DNA from: Clostridium magnum DSM 2767
Lineage (GTDB): Bacteria > Bacillota > Clostridia > Clostridiales > Clostridiaceae
Assembly: GCF_001623875.1 (NCBI RefSeq)
Contig: NZ_LWAE01000002.1
Coordinates: forward strand, 930,001 to 994,000
Direction: 5' to 3'
DNA length: 64,000 nucleotides
The position numbers and the translations under genes are program-made. Shown here in pieces: positions 36,324 through 44,476 of the stretch. Position 1 is the first letter of the stretch. Each line of letters opens with the position of its first letter. The notes below the pieces were generated by a model. The model searched no databases. It saw only the letters and a program-made list of their open reading frames with translations, and was not told the DNA's origin.

Positions 36324-36352
36324 TTGACAAATATACATTTAGTATATAGAAT
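36324..36352 (+). promoter_or_regulatory. Promoter of the cobalamin/cobalt operon
   Basis: TTGACA, 17 bp, TAGAAT. It lies about 40 bp before the first cobalamin riboswitch. Confidence 0.7.
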
Positions 36353-36390
36353 GTAAGTATAACAAAAAACGTTAATTTAATATCAATGTT

Positions 36391-36545
36391 TTAAGGTGCT
36401 TCTAAATGAAGAGAATAGGGAAAAAGGTTTAAAACCTTTACAGCCACCGCTACTGTGAGTAGGGATGAAATCTAGTGAACACTGGCGTATTGCTGGGAAG
36501 TTTAGAGAGTAAGTTAATCTATTAGTCAGGAGACCTGCCTTAAAA
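36391..36545 (+). promoter_or_regulatory. Cobalamin riboswitch 1
   Basis: The core elements of the AdoCbl aptamer are present: a start AAGGTGCTTCTAAATG, the ACAGCCACCGCTACTGTGA region, and the B12 box AGTCAGGAGACCTGCCT at 36524-36540. A loop rich in GGTGGG follows. A terminator comes about 115 bp later, so cobalamin binding would stop transcription. Confidence 0.85.
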
Positions 36546-36657
36546 TAATTAACAACAACTTCGGTGGGAAGTGAGTGGTTATATATGTTTACATAAAAGT
36601 CAATTTTGTATAAATTGTACTAGTTAACTTTGTGTAAGCTCATTATGTACTATCTTA

Positions 36658-36682
36658 ACCTGCAGTTGCTGCAGGTTTTTAT
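36658..36682 (+). terminator. Terminator controlled by riboswitch 1
   Basis: ACCTGCAG-TTG-CTGCAGGTTTTT is a strong stem with a T run between the two aptamers. Confidence 0.85.
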
Positions 36683-36711
36683 TTGTATAGTTATAAAAAA
36701 TTTAATAGTTC

Positions 36712-36882
36712 AGATAGGTGTCGGTTGTAATCAAAGGTATTATAAACCGGTGAAAAGGAAAGATGGGTGAAAATCCCACACGGTCCCGCCGCTGTAAGAG
36801 AGGAGTCCCTCTGAGAATGCCACTGAATAATCGGGAAGGCAAGAGGTGATTATGATGCTTGAGTCAGAAGACCTGCCTGTTT
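36712..36882 (+). promoter_or_regulatory. Cobalamin riboswitch 2
   Basis: A second, more canonical aptamer contains ATAGGTGTCGGT, GGTGAAAATCCCACACGG, CCCGCCGCTGTAAGAG and TGCCACTGAATAATCGGGAAGGC (in two parts). The B12 box AGTCAGAAGACCTGCC lies at 36862-36877. It differs clearly from the first aptamer, so it is not a recent duplicate. Confidence 0.92.
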
Positions 36883-36944
36883 TAATACCAGTTACTCTAC
36901 GAGAGATAGAGGAGGTTTAATACAGTGCGCCTATTTTTAGTATT

Positions 36945-36977
36945 AACTCATTATCTTTTTAGAGATAATGAGTTTTT
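36945..36977 (+). terminator. Terminator controlled by riboswitch 2
   Basis: AACTCATTATCT and AGATAATGAGTT form a 12-bp stem followed by TTTTTTT, just before cbiJ. Confidence 0.85.
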
Positions 36978-37043
36978 TTAAATTCATGTGATTTATTTTT
37001 ATATTCATTTATATAATATTTTTAATATTCTTGGAGGTAAGTA

Positions 37044-37823
37044 ATGTCAAATGTATTAGTTATTGCGGGAACAATGGATGCTAAACAAATAATAGACAAG
37101 CTTTATAAAATGGATGAAAAGGTTACCGTAATGGTCACCACAAAGTTAGGTAGTGAGCTTATAGATCACGATGATAGTATTGATATTTATCAGGGAAAGA
37201 TTAATAAGGTCAGCATCGTTGATATTATAGATAAAGTACAGCCAAAATGTATTATTGATGCGTCTAATCCTTTTGCGGTAGACATATCTCGAAATGTAAT
37301 AAGTGCTTGTAAATCGATTGAAATACCCTATATTAGGTTTTTAAGAGAAAAAGTAACGTATGAGGGCCCTGATATTGTAAGGGTAAAAAATTATGAAGAA
37401 GCATTTAAATGCATTCAGGAATATGAAGGTAATATCATACTAACAGTGGGAAGTAAAAAAATTGAAACCTTCACTAAGATACCTGACTATCGAAACAGAG
37501 TATACCTTAGAGTGCTTCCAGATTCGATGGTTTTACAGAAGTGTGAAAAGCTGGGATTCAATTCGAGAAACATAATAGCAATGAAAGGCCCCTTCAATGA
37601 AGAGTTAAATGTGGAGATATTTAAATATTGTAATGCTTCTGTTTTAGTGACAAAAGATAGTGGTAATACCGGAGGCGTTATAGAAAAAATAAATGCAGCC
37701 AGAAAATTAGGAATTAAAATAATTATGATTGAAAGGTCTGATGAAAATTATGAAAACAAAACGACTTCAATTGAAGAAATAATTGATTTTGTAAAGGAGA
37801 TAAGTATCTATGGATCATCATAA
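37044..37823 (+). CDS. cbiJ: Cobalt-precorrin-6A reductase
   Basis: The 259-residue protein starts MSNVLVIAGTMDAKQII after GGAGG. It has VMVTTKLGSELI, IDASNPFAVDISRNVI, YIRFLREK, TVGSKKIETF and TKDSGNTGGVIEKINAA. These are the characteristic blocks of CobK/CbiJ, the NAD(P)H enzyme reducing the corrin ring intermediate. The stop overlaps the start of cbiQ by 14 bp, so biosynthesis and cobalt uptake are translated together. The tandem cobalamin riboswitches upstream fit this role. No other corrin ring genes are in the window. Confidence 0.9.
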   Translation: MSNVLVIAGTMDAKQIIDKLYKMDEKVTVMVTTKLGSELIDHDDSIDIYQGKINKVSIVDIIDKVQPKCIIDASNPFAVDISRNVISACKSIEIPYIRFLREKVTYEGPDIVRVKNYEEAFKCIQEYEGNIILTVGSKKIETFTKIPDYRNRVYLRVLPDSMVLQKCEKLGFNSRNIIAMKGPFNEELNVEIFKYCNASVLVTKDSGNTGGVIEKINAARKLGIKIIMIERSDENYENKTTSIEEIIDFVKEISIYGSS

Positions 37824-38619
37824 ACATAGAATCGGACATAGACACGGCGAAGGGTTTTCAATTGATTTTTATGCTTATACTTCTAAAATAAGACATTGGA
37901 ATCCTACTTTTAAAGTATCTCTTTCTGTTTTAATACTGATGCTTTGCATTGTATTGAACAACCCATATGTATCTATTGTAGTCATTATTGCAATGGCATA
38001 TCTGACCATTGTAAAAGGAGGGCTTCCAATACATGAATACCTGTCAATACTAATGATTCCAATTGCCTTTATACTCCTTGGTACTTTTACCATTGCTATT
38101 GATTTTTCAAGGGAGCCTATAGGACAGTATAACCTGTACCTTGGTTTCTGCTATGTGTTTACTTCAGGGGAAAAGATTAAGGAAGCAATCTTTTTAATTT
38201 TGAAGGTTTTTGCAGCTATCAGTGCTCTACAGATGATGATACTATCCACTCCATCTTCTGAGATTATCTGTGTACTTCGAAAAGCACATGTGCCAAAGCT
38301 TATTATAGAACTTATGAATATGATTTACCGTTATATTTTTATTCTAATGGATGTCTATACTAAAATGAAAAACTCCGCAGAATCCCGTCAGGGCTACTGT
38401 GATTTAAAAACTTCATGCTATACCTTTGGAAGTATTGCAAGTAACATGTTGGTTGTTTCATTGAAAAAGGCAAACTCTTATTATGATGCTATGGAAGCCA
38501 GGTGCTATGATGGAGATCTTATATTTTGGGAGGAAGATAAAAAGATAGAAAAAATACAAATCGTGACAGCAGCAGCATTCATAATTTTCTTGATTCTGCT
38601 CTGGAGCTTTACAAGATAG
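37810..38619 (+). CDS. cbiQ: Cobalt ECF transporter T component
   Basis: The 269-residue membrane protein begins MDHHKHRIGHRHGEGFSIDFYAYTSK, a His-rich start typical of CbiQ. About five helices and the ATPase-contact motifs around VLRKAHVPKLIIELM and NSAESRQGYCDLK follow. It couples ATP hydrolysis to the CbiMN substrate component. Confidence 0.92.
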   Translation: MDHHKHRIGHRHGEGFSIDFYAYTSKIRHWNPTFKVSLSVLILMLCIVLNNPYVSIVVIIAMAYLTIVKGGLPIHEYLSILMIPIAFILLGTFTIAIDFSREPIGQYNLYLGFCYVFTSGEKIKEAIFLILKVFAAISALQMMILSTPSSEIICVLRKAHVPKLIIELMNMIYRYIFILMDVYTKMKNSAESRQGYCDLKTSCYTFGSIASNMLVVSLKKANSYYDAMEARCYDGDLIFWEEDKKIEKIQIVTAAAFIIFLILLWSFTR

Positions 38620-38631
38620 AAAGGAGATATT

Positions 38632-39486
38632 ATGAGAAAACCAATATTAAAGGTTGAAGATTTGTACTATGTATATGGAAATGGAAATCCTGCATTGAAG
38701 GGAGTAAGTGTGGATATCTATGAAGGGGAGAAAATCGCTGTTATTGGTTCCAATGGATCTGGAAAGTCCACGTTTTTCTTGAATATCAATGGGGTATTTA
38801 CACCGGAACAGGGAAAAATCATTTACCGTGATACAGTCATTAATAAAAAGAATTTAAAAGAACTTAGAAAAAATATTGGAATTGTATTTCAAGATGCGGA
38901 TAATCAAATTATCGCATCCACAGTTATGGCAGAGGTTGCATTTGGACCGATGAATTTAAAACTTCCAAAAGAGGAAGTAAAGGAAAGGGTTGAGGAGGCA
39001 CTGGCATACATGAATATATCCGATTTCAAGGATCGTCCGCCCCACTATTTGAGCGGCGGTGAAAAGAAACGTGTCAGTATTGCGGATATCATTGCTATGA
39101 AGTCAGAAATCGTTGTCTTTGATGAACCGACAGCAGCACTGGATCCTTTAAATGCACAGATGTTAGAAGAAGTTTTGGATAAGCTAAGTTCAGAGGGCAA
39201 GACAATGCTTATTTCTACCCATGATGTGGATTTTGTATATAGATGGGCTGAAAGAGCCATTGTATTCTGTCAGGGTAAAATTATTGCAGATGGAACACCA
39301 CTGGAAATTTTTAAGAACAGTGAGATTTTAAAACAGGCAAATTTGAAACAGCCGACTATGCTTCAGGTCTACGAATCTCTTGTAGAAAAGCATCTTTTGC
39401 AAGATACAAAGACTTATCCAAGAAGCGCTGAGGAGTTGAAGGAGTTGCTTGAAAAACAAGAGGTTTTTCTAGGTGCTTTAGCTTAA
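38632..39486 (+). CDS. cbiO: Cobalt ECF transporter ATPase
   Basis: The 284-residue ABC ATPase has Walker A GSNGSGKST, Q-loop FQDADNQIIASTV, signature LSGGEKKRVS, and Walker B VVFDEPTAALDP. The FQDADNQ sequence is typical of the ECF A components. A C-terminal extension of about 50 residues follows the ATPase fold. It lies 12 bp after cbiQ. Confidence 0.93.
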   Translation: MRKPILKVEDLYYVYGNGNPALKGVSVDIYEGEKIAVIGSNGSGKSTFFLNINGVFTPEQGKIIYRDTVINKKNLKELRKNIGIVFQDADNQIIASTVMAEVAFGPMNLKLPKEEVKERVEEALAYMNISDFKDRPPHYLSGGEKKRVSIADIIAMKSEIVVFDEPTAALDPLNAQMLEEVLDKLSSEGKTMLISTHDVDFVYRWAERAIVFCQGKIIADGTPLEIFKNSEILKQANLKQPTMLQVYESLVEKHLLQDTKTYPRSAEELKELLEKQEVFLGALA

Positions 39487-39536
39487 ATTAATATAAATAA
39501 AAATTAGTAATAATATTACATAAGGAGGAAAATAAA

Positions 39537-40289
39537 ATGAATCAAAAGGAAAAGAAAATTGTTGCAATGGCGGCAGCTTTTGCATTAGCTTTCGGAGTAA
39601 CCCCGGTAGTAAATGCAATGCACATCATGGAAGGATATCTTCCACCAAAATTCTGTATTATGTGGGGAGTTATCTGCCTACCATTCTTAGTGGCTGGTTA
39701 TTTATCAATTAAGAAAACACTGGAAGAGAACCGTAAAGCCATCACCATTCTTGCTATGACAGGAGCATTCGTTTTTGTACTTTCATCTTTAAAAATCCCA
39801 TCAGTAACAGGAAGTTGTTCCCATATGACTGGTACTGGACTTGGTGCAATTTTATTTGGACCAGCCGCAGTTAGTATTTTAGGTATCATTGTGCTGATTT
39901 TTCAGGCAATTCTTCTTGCTCATGGCGGATTGACATCTCTTGGTGCTAATACCTTTTCTATGTCTATTGCAGGTCCTATAGTTTCTTATGGAATCTATAA
40001 ATTATGCCAGAAGATGAATGTAAATAGAAGTGTAGGTGTTTTTTTAGCAGCAGCAATTGGTGACTTATTTACCTATTGTGTAACTAGTATTCAGCTTGCA
40101 CTTGCATATCCCTCTGCAAATGGTGGTGTTGCAGCATCTGCAGCTAAGTTCCTTGCAGTATTTGCACCTACACAGCTTCCACTTGCAATTATAGAAGGTA
40201 TTTTAACTGTTGTTATCGTTATAGGTCTTGAAACTTATGCGAAATCCGAATTAGCTGGTATTGGATTTTTAAAGAGAGGTGAAAATTAA
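39537..40289 (+). CDS. cbiM: Cobalt ECF transporter substrate-specific component CbiM
   Basis: The 250-residue protein has an N-terminal leader ([17 protein letters not shown]). The conserved [10 protein letters not shown] follows, whose Met-His start after cleavage coordinates Co2+. Six or so helices follow, with [17 protein letters not shown] and [16 protein letters not shown]. The order cbiQ-O-M-N differs from the common M-N-Q-O. The stop overlaps the cbiN start by 1 bp. Confidence 0.94.
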   Translation: MNQKEKKIVAMAAAFALAFGVTPVVNAMHIMEGYLPPKFCIMWGVICLPFLVAGYLSIKKTLEENRKAITILAMTGAFVFVLSSLKIPSVTGSCSHMTGTGLGAILFGPAAVSILGIIVLIFQAILLAHGGLTSLGANTFSMSIAGPIVSYGIYKLCQKMNVNRSVGVFLAAAIGDLFTYCVTSIQLALAYPSANGGVAASAAKFLAVFAPTQLPLAIIEGILTVVIVIGLETYAKSELAGIGFLKRGEN

Positions 40290-40612
40290 TGACAAAGACA
40301 AAAAAGAAAGTTACTACTTTATTAATCATTGCTGCATTAATTGCTATTATTCCAATATTCACATTAAAGGGTGCTGAATTTGGCGGATCCGATGATGCAG
40401 GAAGTAAAGTAGTTGCCGAGATAACAGGTACTGATTATCAGCCTTGGGCCACACCTATTATGGAAAAATGGATTGGTGGAGAATTACCAGGGGAAATCGA
40501 GACGTTGATCTTCTGTGTACAAACAGGTATTGGAGTAGGTGTACTAGCATTCTTCATGGGAAGATTTGTAGAAAGAAACAAGAAAGAAAATCAGCAGAAT
40601 AAAATTGCGTAA
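40289..40612 (+). CDS. cbiN: Cobalt ECF transporter component CbiN
   Basis: The 107-residue protein has two helices. Between them lies the extracytoplasmic loop GSDDAGSKVVAEITGTDYQPWATPIMEKW (in two overlapping motifs), typical of CbiN, which loads cobalt into CbiM. It ends the riboswitch-controlled operon. Confidence 0.92.
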   Translation: MTKTKKKVTTLLIIAALIAIIPIFTLKGAEFGGSDDAGSKVVAEITGTDYQPWATPIMEKWIGGELPGEIETLIFCVQTGIGVGVLAFFMGRFVERNKKENQQNKIA

Positions 40613-40677
40613 TGTTTTTCATATTTATAAAACTATAAGTGTTTGTTAAATTAATAAACATAAATGTTTCGTTTTTT

Positions 40678-40705
40678 AGGGAACCTCCAATGGTTCTCTT
40701 TTTGC
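40678..40705 (+). terminator. Terminator of the cobalt operon
   Basis: GGGAACC-TCCAAT-GGTTCTCTTTTT. Confidence 0.7.
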
Positions 40706-40873
40706 GTACTCCTCAATATTGCTAATTAATAATATCTCTTATGTCGTAGAAATTATTTTTATAAATATTGAAAAAGGCGTCCTTCAAAATTTTAAAAATA
40801 TAAGATGAAAATATGTATATAGAAAAAGAAAAGTTTCATAAAGATACTAAAAATATAAAACAAGAAACAATTG

Positions 40874-40937
40874 TATCAAAATGATAAATAAAGAAAATAA
40901 TTTATCAAAATGAGATGAAAGTATTTTCATTTTGAAA
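40874..40937 (+). promoter_or_regulatory. Triple 13-bp palindrome, cluster I (putative enhancer)
   Basis: Three sites fit T(A/T)TCA-N3-TGA(A/T)A or nearly so: TATCAAAATGATA (40874), TATCAAAATGAGA (40903) and TTTCATTTTGAAA (40925). Centres are 29 and 22 bp apart, and the last centre is 49 bp before the GG of the sigma-54 promoter. A weaker fourth site, TTTCATAAAGATA, is at 40834. Confidence 0.8.
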
Positions 40938-40978
40938 CTAAATTGATTATTAGCAGCATTTTTTTCAATGTTATTAAT

Positions 40979-40994
40979 TGGCATGATAATTGCT
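40979..40994 (+). promoter_or_regulatory. Sigma-54 promoter I
   Basis: TTGGCA, then TTGCT with GG (40980) and GC (40992) exactly 12 bp apart, matching the -24/-12 consensus. The start of transcription would be near 41005, giving a leader of about 230 nt before the NikMN gene. In that leader I see no further structure. Confidence 0.75.
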
Positions 40995-41234
40995 ATATTA
41001 TAGATATGAGTGTAGTAATGTGGAAATAAATAATGCATTTAACAACACTAGAAGGCTAATAAAAAAATAATGGACGATGTTGTAGAAAAAACAATAAAAA
41101 GTTTGATGGGGGGTGCATTAAAGAATTTACATAGAATATATTGTAGTGTTTATTCTTCACAATAATTTAATGTAAATTATAAATATAACAACTTAATGTT
41201 TTTAGTTATTTTATTTTGTAAAGGAGACGATATT

Positions 41235-42302
41235 ATGCATATGGCTGACGCTTTGATTTCACCGGTAGTGGGTGGAACTATGCTGGCTGCTACTGCTGGA
41301 GTTGCAGCTTATTCAATTAAAAAAATTCAGGATGATATGGATGAAAAGAAAATTCCGCTAATGGGGGTAATGGGAGCATTTGTTTTTACAGCACAGATGA
41401 TTAATTTTACAATACCAGGTACAGGCTCCAGTGGACACCTTGGCGGAGGAATGCTTCTTGCGATATTACTAGGTCCTTATGCAGGATTCTTAACAATGGC
41501 TTCTATATTGTTGATTCAGGCATTGTTCTTTGGAGATGGAGGTTTGCTTGCTTATGGCTGTAACGTATTCAATATGGGCTTTTATACTTGTTTTGTAGCA
41601 TACCCTTTAATTTATAAATGGTTTACACGCAAAGGCATTAATTCCAAGAGTATTCTTGGAGGTTCAATGATTTCAGCAGTTATTGGTCTTCAGATGGGAG
41701 CTTTTAGCGTTGTTCTAGAGACTCTTTTATCAGGAAAGACTGAACTGCCTTTTGAAACCTTTGTATTACTGATGCAGCCAATACACTTAGCAATAGGAGT
41801 GGTTGAAGGCTTTGTAGTAACAGCAATTGTTGCTTTTATATGGAGAACCAGACCAGAAATTATAGAAAAGGCAGCTATAGGAGAAGCTCTTGGAAGTATA
41901 TCCATCAGGAAAGTAATGACAAGTCTTTTAATTGCAGTAGCTGTAGTCGGTGGTGGTCTTTCATGGTTTGCCTCTGCAAATCCTGATGGTTTAGAGTGGT
42001 CTATGGAAAGAACTGCAGGGACAACAGAATTGGAAGCTTCAGATGGAATTCATAAAACATTAGCCCAAATACAGAGTAAGACAGTATTTTTACCTGATTA
42101 CAGCTTTAAGGTAAATGAAAGTGAAAATAAAGAACAACCAGCTGCAGAAGCTGAAGCTGCATGGCCTGCGGTTAGTGCAGGGACAAGCGTTTCAGGTATA
42201 GTAGGGGGAGCAATGACACTTGCATTGGCAGCAGTCACAGGATTTGCTATCAGTGCAGCTAAAAAGAAGAAAAGAAAAGTTACAAATAAAATTACAACTT
42301 AA
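41235..42302 (+). CDS. ECF nickel/cobalt transporter component (NikMN-type fusion)
   Basis: The 355-residue protein starts at ATG 41235 after AAAGGAG. It begins MHMADALISPVVGG, the Met-His motif that binds the metal in CbiM/NikM. Seven or so helices are followed by a PDGL segment (ANPDGLEWSMERTAG), which marks the fused NikN-like part and distinguishes nickel-type systems from CbiM plus CbiN. It is placed downstream of palindrome cluster I and a sigma-54 promoter. The metal (Ni or Co) is inferred, since a riboswitch-controlled cobalt system lies next to it. Confidence 0.88.
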   Translation: MHMADALISPVVGGTMLAATAGVAAYSIKKIQDDMDEKKIPLMGVMGAFVFTAQMINFTIPGTGSSGHLGGGMLLAILLGPYAGFLTMASILLIQALFFGDGGLLAYGCNVFNMGFYTCFVAYPLIYKWFTRKGINSKSILGGSMISAVIGLQMGAFSVVLETLLSGKTELPFETFVLLMQPIHLAIGVVEGFVVTAIVAFIWRTRPEIIEKAAIGEALGSISIRKVMTSLLIAVAVVGGGLSWFASANPDGLEWSMERTAGTTELEASDGIHKTLAQIQSKTVFLPDYSFKVNESENKEQPAAEAEAAWPAVSAGTSVSGIVGGAMTLALAAVTGFAISAAKKKKRKVTNKITT

Positions 42303-42362
42303 GTAATTCAGGGTGGGGCAGAAAACCCTGCCCTAAATTTTATTATAAGGATTTGATTTTAC

Positions 42363-43172
42363 ATGACAAACGTAATAAATTCCATATTTAATATGAGGCT
42401 TCTAGATGACCTGGCACAGAAAGAAACCTCAATACATAGTATTCATCCTCTTGTAAAACTACTAACTACAATCGTATATTTAATTGTAGTTATATCATTT
42501 GGAAAATATGAAATTGGCAGTCTTTTGCCTTTTGTTTTTTATCCTGTGCTTATTTTTGCCTTAGCAGAACTGCCAGTAGCTCCAATTCTCAAAAGAATAT
42601 TGATAGTTGAACCTCTTATTATTGGAATTGGGATATTAAATCCATTGTTTGATCATCATACAATGGTTCTTGGTGGAATTGTTATTTCAAGAGGATGGGT
42701 TACATTTTTATCTATTTTTATAAAATGCGGCTTAACGGTGACAGTGAGTATTTTACTAATTGCAACCACAGGAATGGATAGGCTAGGTGCAGCACTGCGT
42801 ATGTTAAAAGTACCTAAAATTTTTGTTTTACAATTATTGTTAACGTACCGTTATATCGCCGTGCTTATGGAAGAGGTTGCTAGGATGCAAAGATCTTACT
42901 TGCTAAGGGCACCAGGACAAAAGGGAGTACACTGGAGAGTTTGGGGACCTTTTGCAGGACAGTTGCTGCTAAGGACATTTGACAGAGCGCAGCGAGTGTA
43001 TCAAGCAATGAACCTGAGAGGTTTTACAGGTGAGTATAATACGGGAAATGTTGCAAAAGTAAGAGGTAAAGATTTTGCCTATTTGGCAGTATGGAGTTTT
43101 GTTTTTATTATTTTCAGAATTTATAATATACCTATGCTAATAGGTTCATTGTTAACAGGAGTGATTAAATAA
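42363..43172 (+). CDS. ECF nickel/cobalt transporter T component (CbiQ family)
   Basis: The 269-residue membrane protein has RLLDDLAQKETSIHSIHPLVKL at the start, several helices, and ALRMLKVPKIFVLQLLLTYRYIAVL (coupling region, in two parts). It is homologous to cbiQ at 37810 but only distantly similar. It is 60 bp after the NikMN gene; that gap holds a small GGGCAG/CTGCCC hairpin that may be a partial terminator. The ATPase gene follows with no gap. Confidence 0.9.
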   Translation: MTNVINSIFNMRLLDDLAQKETSIHSIHPLVKLLTTIVYLIVVISFGKYEIGSLLPFVFYPVLIFALAELPVAPILKRILIVEPLIIGIGILNPLFDHHTMVLGGIVISRGWVTFLSIFIKCGLTVTVSILLIATTGMDRLGAALRMLKVPKIFVLQLLLTYRYIAVLMEEVARMQRSYLLRAPGQKGVHWRVWGPFAGQLLLRTFDRAQRVYQAMNLRGFTGEYNTGNVAKVRGKDFAYLAVWSFVFIIFRIYNIPMLIGSLLTGVIK

Positions 43173-43931
43173 ATGAGTCATCATAAACTTGAAGTAAGGA
43201 ATTTACATTTTTCTTATCCAGATGGGCATGAAGCAGTAAAAGATATGTCTTTTACAATCCACCATGGTGAAGCTGTAGGGATTATCGGTGCGAATGGTGC
43301 TGGAAAGTCTACTCTGCTTATGCTGTTAATGGGGGTGATTTTTCCAGATCGTGGAGAAGTCCTCATAGGAGATGTACATGTAACAAAAAAGACATTGCCG
43401 GTAATACGTCAGAGGTTAGGAATGGTTTTTCAGGATACTGATGATCAGTTGTTCATGACAACTGTTTATGATGACGTAGCCTTTGGACCGCGAAATTACA
43501 AGCTTGATGAAAAAGAAGTTGAAAGCCGAGTAACAAAGGCTTTGGAATTAGTGGGAATACCCCACTTGAAAGACAGAGCACCATTTAAACTATCCGGTGG
43601 AGAAAAGCGTGCTGCTGCAATTGCATCTGTTTTATCAATGGAACCGGATGTGTTGATAATGGACGAACCGACATCTGCTTTGGATACTAAATCAAGACGG
43701 AGATTAATAGGTTTATTAAAAAGCTTTGAACATACAAAGATAGTCACTAGTCACGATTTAGATATGGTGCTTGAAACCTGTAAAAGGATTATTGTGATTA
43801 AAGGCGGTGAAATTGTCGCAGATGGAATAACAGAGGAGATTTTATCCAATGCGGAATTGTTAGATAGTTGTGGATTGGAAATACCTCTTTCGCTTCAGAA
43901 TTGTCCAGTCTGTGGAGCTTCAAAAGTTTAA
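43173..43931 (+). CDS. ECF nickel/cobalt transporter ATPase
   Basis: The 252-residue ABC protein has Walker A GANGAGKST, FQDTDDQLFMTTV, signature LSGGEKRAAA and Walker B LIMDEPTSALD. The C-terminal end NCPVCGASKV has two cysteines. It is encoded immediately after the T component, completing an M-N-Q-O set. A strong terminator follows. Confidence 0.92.
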   Translation: MSHHKLEVRNLHFSYPDGHEAVKDMSFTIHHGEAVGIIGANGAGKSTLLMLLMGVIFPDRGEVLIGDVHVTKKTLPVIRQRLGMVFQDTDDQLFMTTVYDDVAFGPRNYKLDEKEVESRVTKALELVGIPHLKDRAPFKLSGGEKRAAAIASVLSMEPDVLIMDEPTSALDTKSRRRLIGLLKSFEHTKIVTSHDLDMVLETCKRIIVIKGGEIVADGITEEILSNAELLDSCGLEIPLSLQNCPVCGASKV

Positions 43932-43948
43932 TAGTACCTTAAATTTAA

Positions 43949-43993
43949 AAAATTACTTAAGTGTAGTTCATTCTTCACTTAAGTAATTTTTTT
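43949..43993 (+). terminator. Terminator of the nickel-type operon
   Basis: AAATTACTTAAGTG and CACTTAAGTAATTT form a perfect 14-bp stem, then TTTTT. A very similar terminator recurs at 44220, so this segment was probably duplicated together with the control region. Confidence 0.9.
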
Positions 43994-44047
43994 CGATTTT
44001 TGGTGTGACATAGAAGTTGATTGATTAATCGTTAGTGATATTATTTG

Positions 44048-44112
44048 TATCAAAATGAGTTGAGTTAGAATGTGTTTATCACTTTGAAACTGATTCGGTT
44101 TTCAAATTGATA
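44048..44112 (+). promoter_or_regulatory. Triple 13-bp palindrome, cluster II (putative enhancer)
   Basis: TATCAAAATGAGT (44048), TATCACTTTGAAA (44077) and TTTCAAATTGATA (44100). Centres are 29 and 23 bp apart, and the last is 50 bp from the GG of the following sigma-54 promoter. The architecture is that of clusters I and III. Confidence 0.8.
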
Positions 44113-44154
44113 AAGTTTATCGTTCTTATCATGCAATATCAACGCTTCTGATGC

Positions 44155-44170
44155 TGGCACGAAAGTTGCT
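44155..44170 (+). promoter_or_regulatory. Sigma-54 promoter II
   Basis: TGGCAC-N5-TTGCT is an exact match to the -24/-12 consensus, with the expected 12-bp GG to GC spacing. No protein gene follows before a terminator. Confidence 0.8.
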
Positions 44171-44180
44171 GTATATAATT

Positions 44181-44268
44181 ATAGTTTGAGATAAATTTAA
44201 AAACCTAAACCCTAAAATGAAAATTACTTAAGCGCAGCCCTCCTGTACTTAAGTGATTTTTATTTTTT
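44181..44268 (+). ncRNA. Predicted short sigma-54-dependent RNA
   Basis: Transcription from promoter II would begin near 44181 and stop at the hairpin AATTACTTAAG / CTTAAGTGATTTTT (44220-44268), giving an RNA of about 90 nt. It has no open frame with a start and a site. It may be a regulatory RNA or only the leftover of a deleted gene. Purely predicted. Confidence 0.4.
44220..44268 (+). terminator. Terminator of the short transcript
   Basis: AAATTACTTAAG pairs with CTTAAGTGATTTTT and is followed by a T-rich tail. It is similar to the terminator at 43949. Confidence 0.8.
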
Positions 44269-44301
44269 ATATAGAGAGCTTAAAGTTATAAGATGATATA
44301 G

Positions 44302-44365
44302 TTTCATAATGATAATATAATTCATTAATTATCATTATGAAACTATATGAATTATCATTGTGATA
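44302..44365 (+). promoter_or_regulatory. Triple 13-bp palindrome, cluster III (putative enhancer)
   Basis: TTTCATAATGATA (44302), TATCATTATGAAA (44330) and TATCATTGTGATA (44353). Centres are 28 and 23 bp apart, and the last is 49 bp before the GG of promoter III. The first two also form a longer perfect 19-bp inverted repeat at 44298-44346. Confidence 0.8.
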
Positions 44366-44406
44366 CAAGAGTGCAAAATAACAAGTATTTTTCAAGTTTT
44401 TGTAAT

Positions 44407-44422
44407 TGGCATGAAAAATGCT
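44407..44422 (+). promoter_or_regulatory. Sigma-54 promoter III
   Basis: TTGGCATG followed by ATGCT, with GG (44408) and GC (44420) 12 bp apart. The start would be near 44433, about 44 bp before the His-rich gene. Confidence 0.75.
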
Positions 44423-44476
44423 TATATCTAAATTAAGAGATTTTATTATAACAAAGAAAAAAACGGAGGAGTTTTT

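Noticed and set aside
36391..36882. The two cobalamin aptamers as one duplicated repeat
   Set aside because: Beyond the B12 box and short core elements they do not align, so they are two different aptamers rather than a repeat.
41005..41234. Long leader before the NikMN gene as a possible metal riboswitch
   Set aside because: No conserved NiCo or other riboswitch core was recognisable; the length alone is not evidence.
42308..42345. Hairpin GGGCAG/CTGCCC between the NikMN and T-component genes as a full terminator
   Set aside because: It is followed by AAATTTTATT rather than a clean T run and lies inside an operon; at most it reduces read-through.
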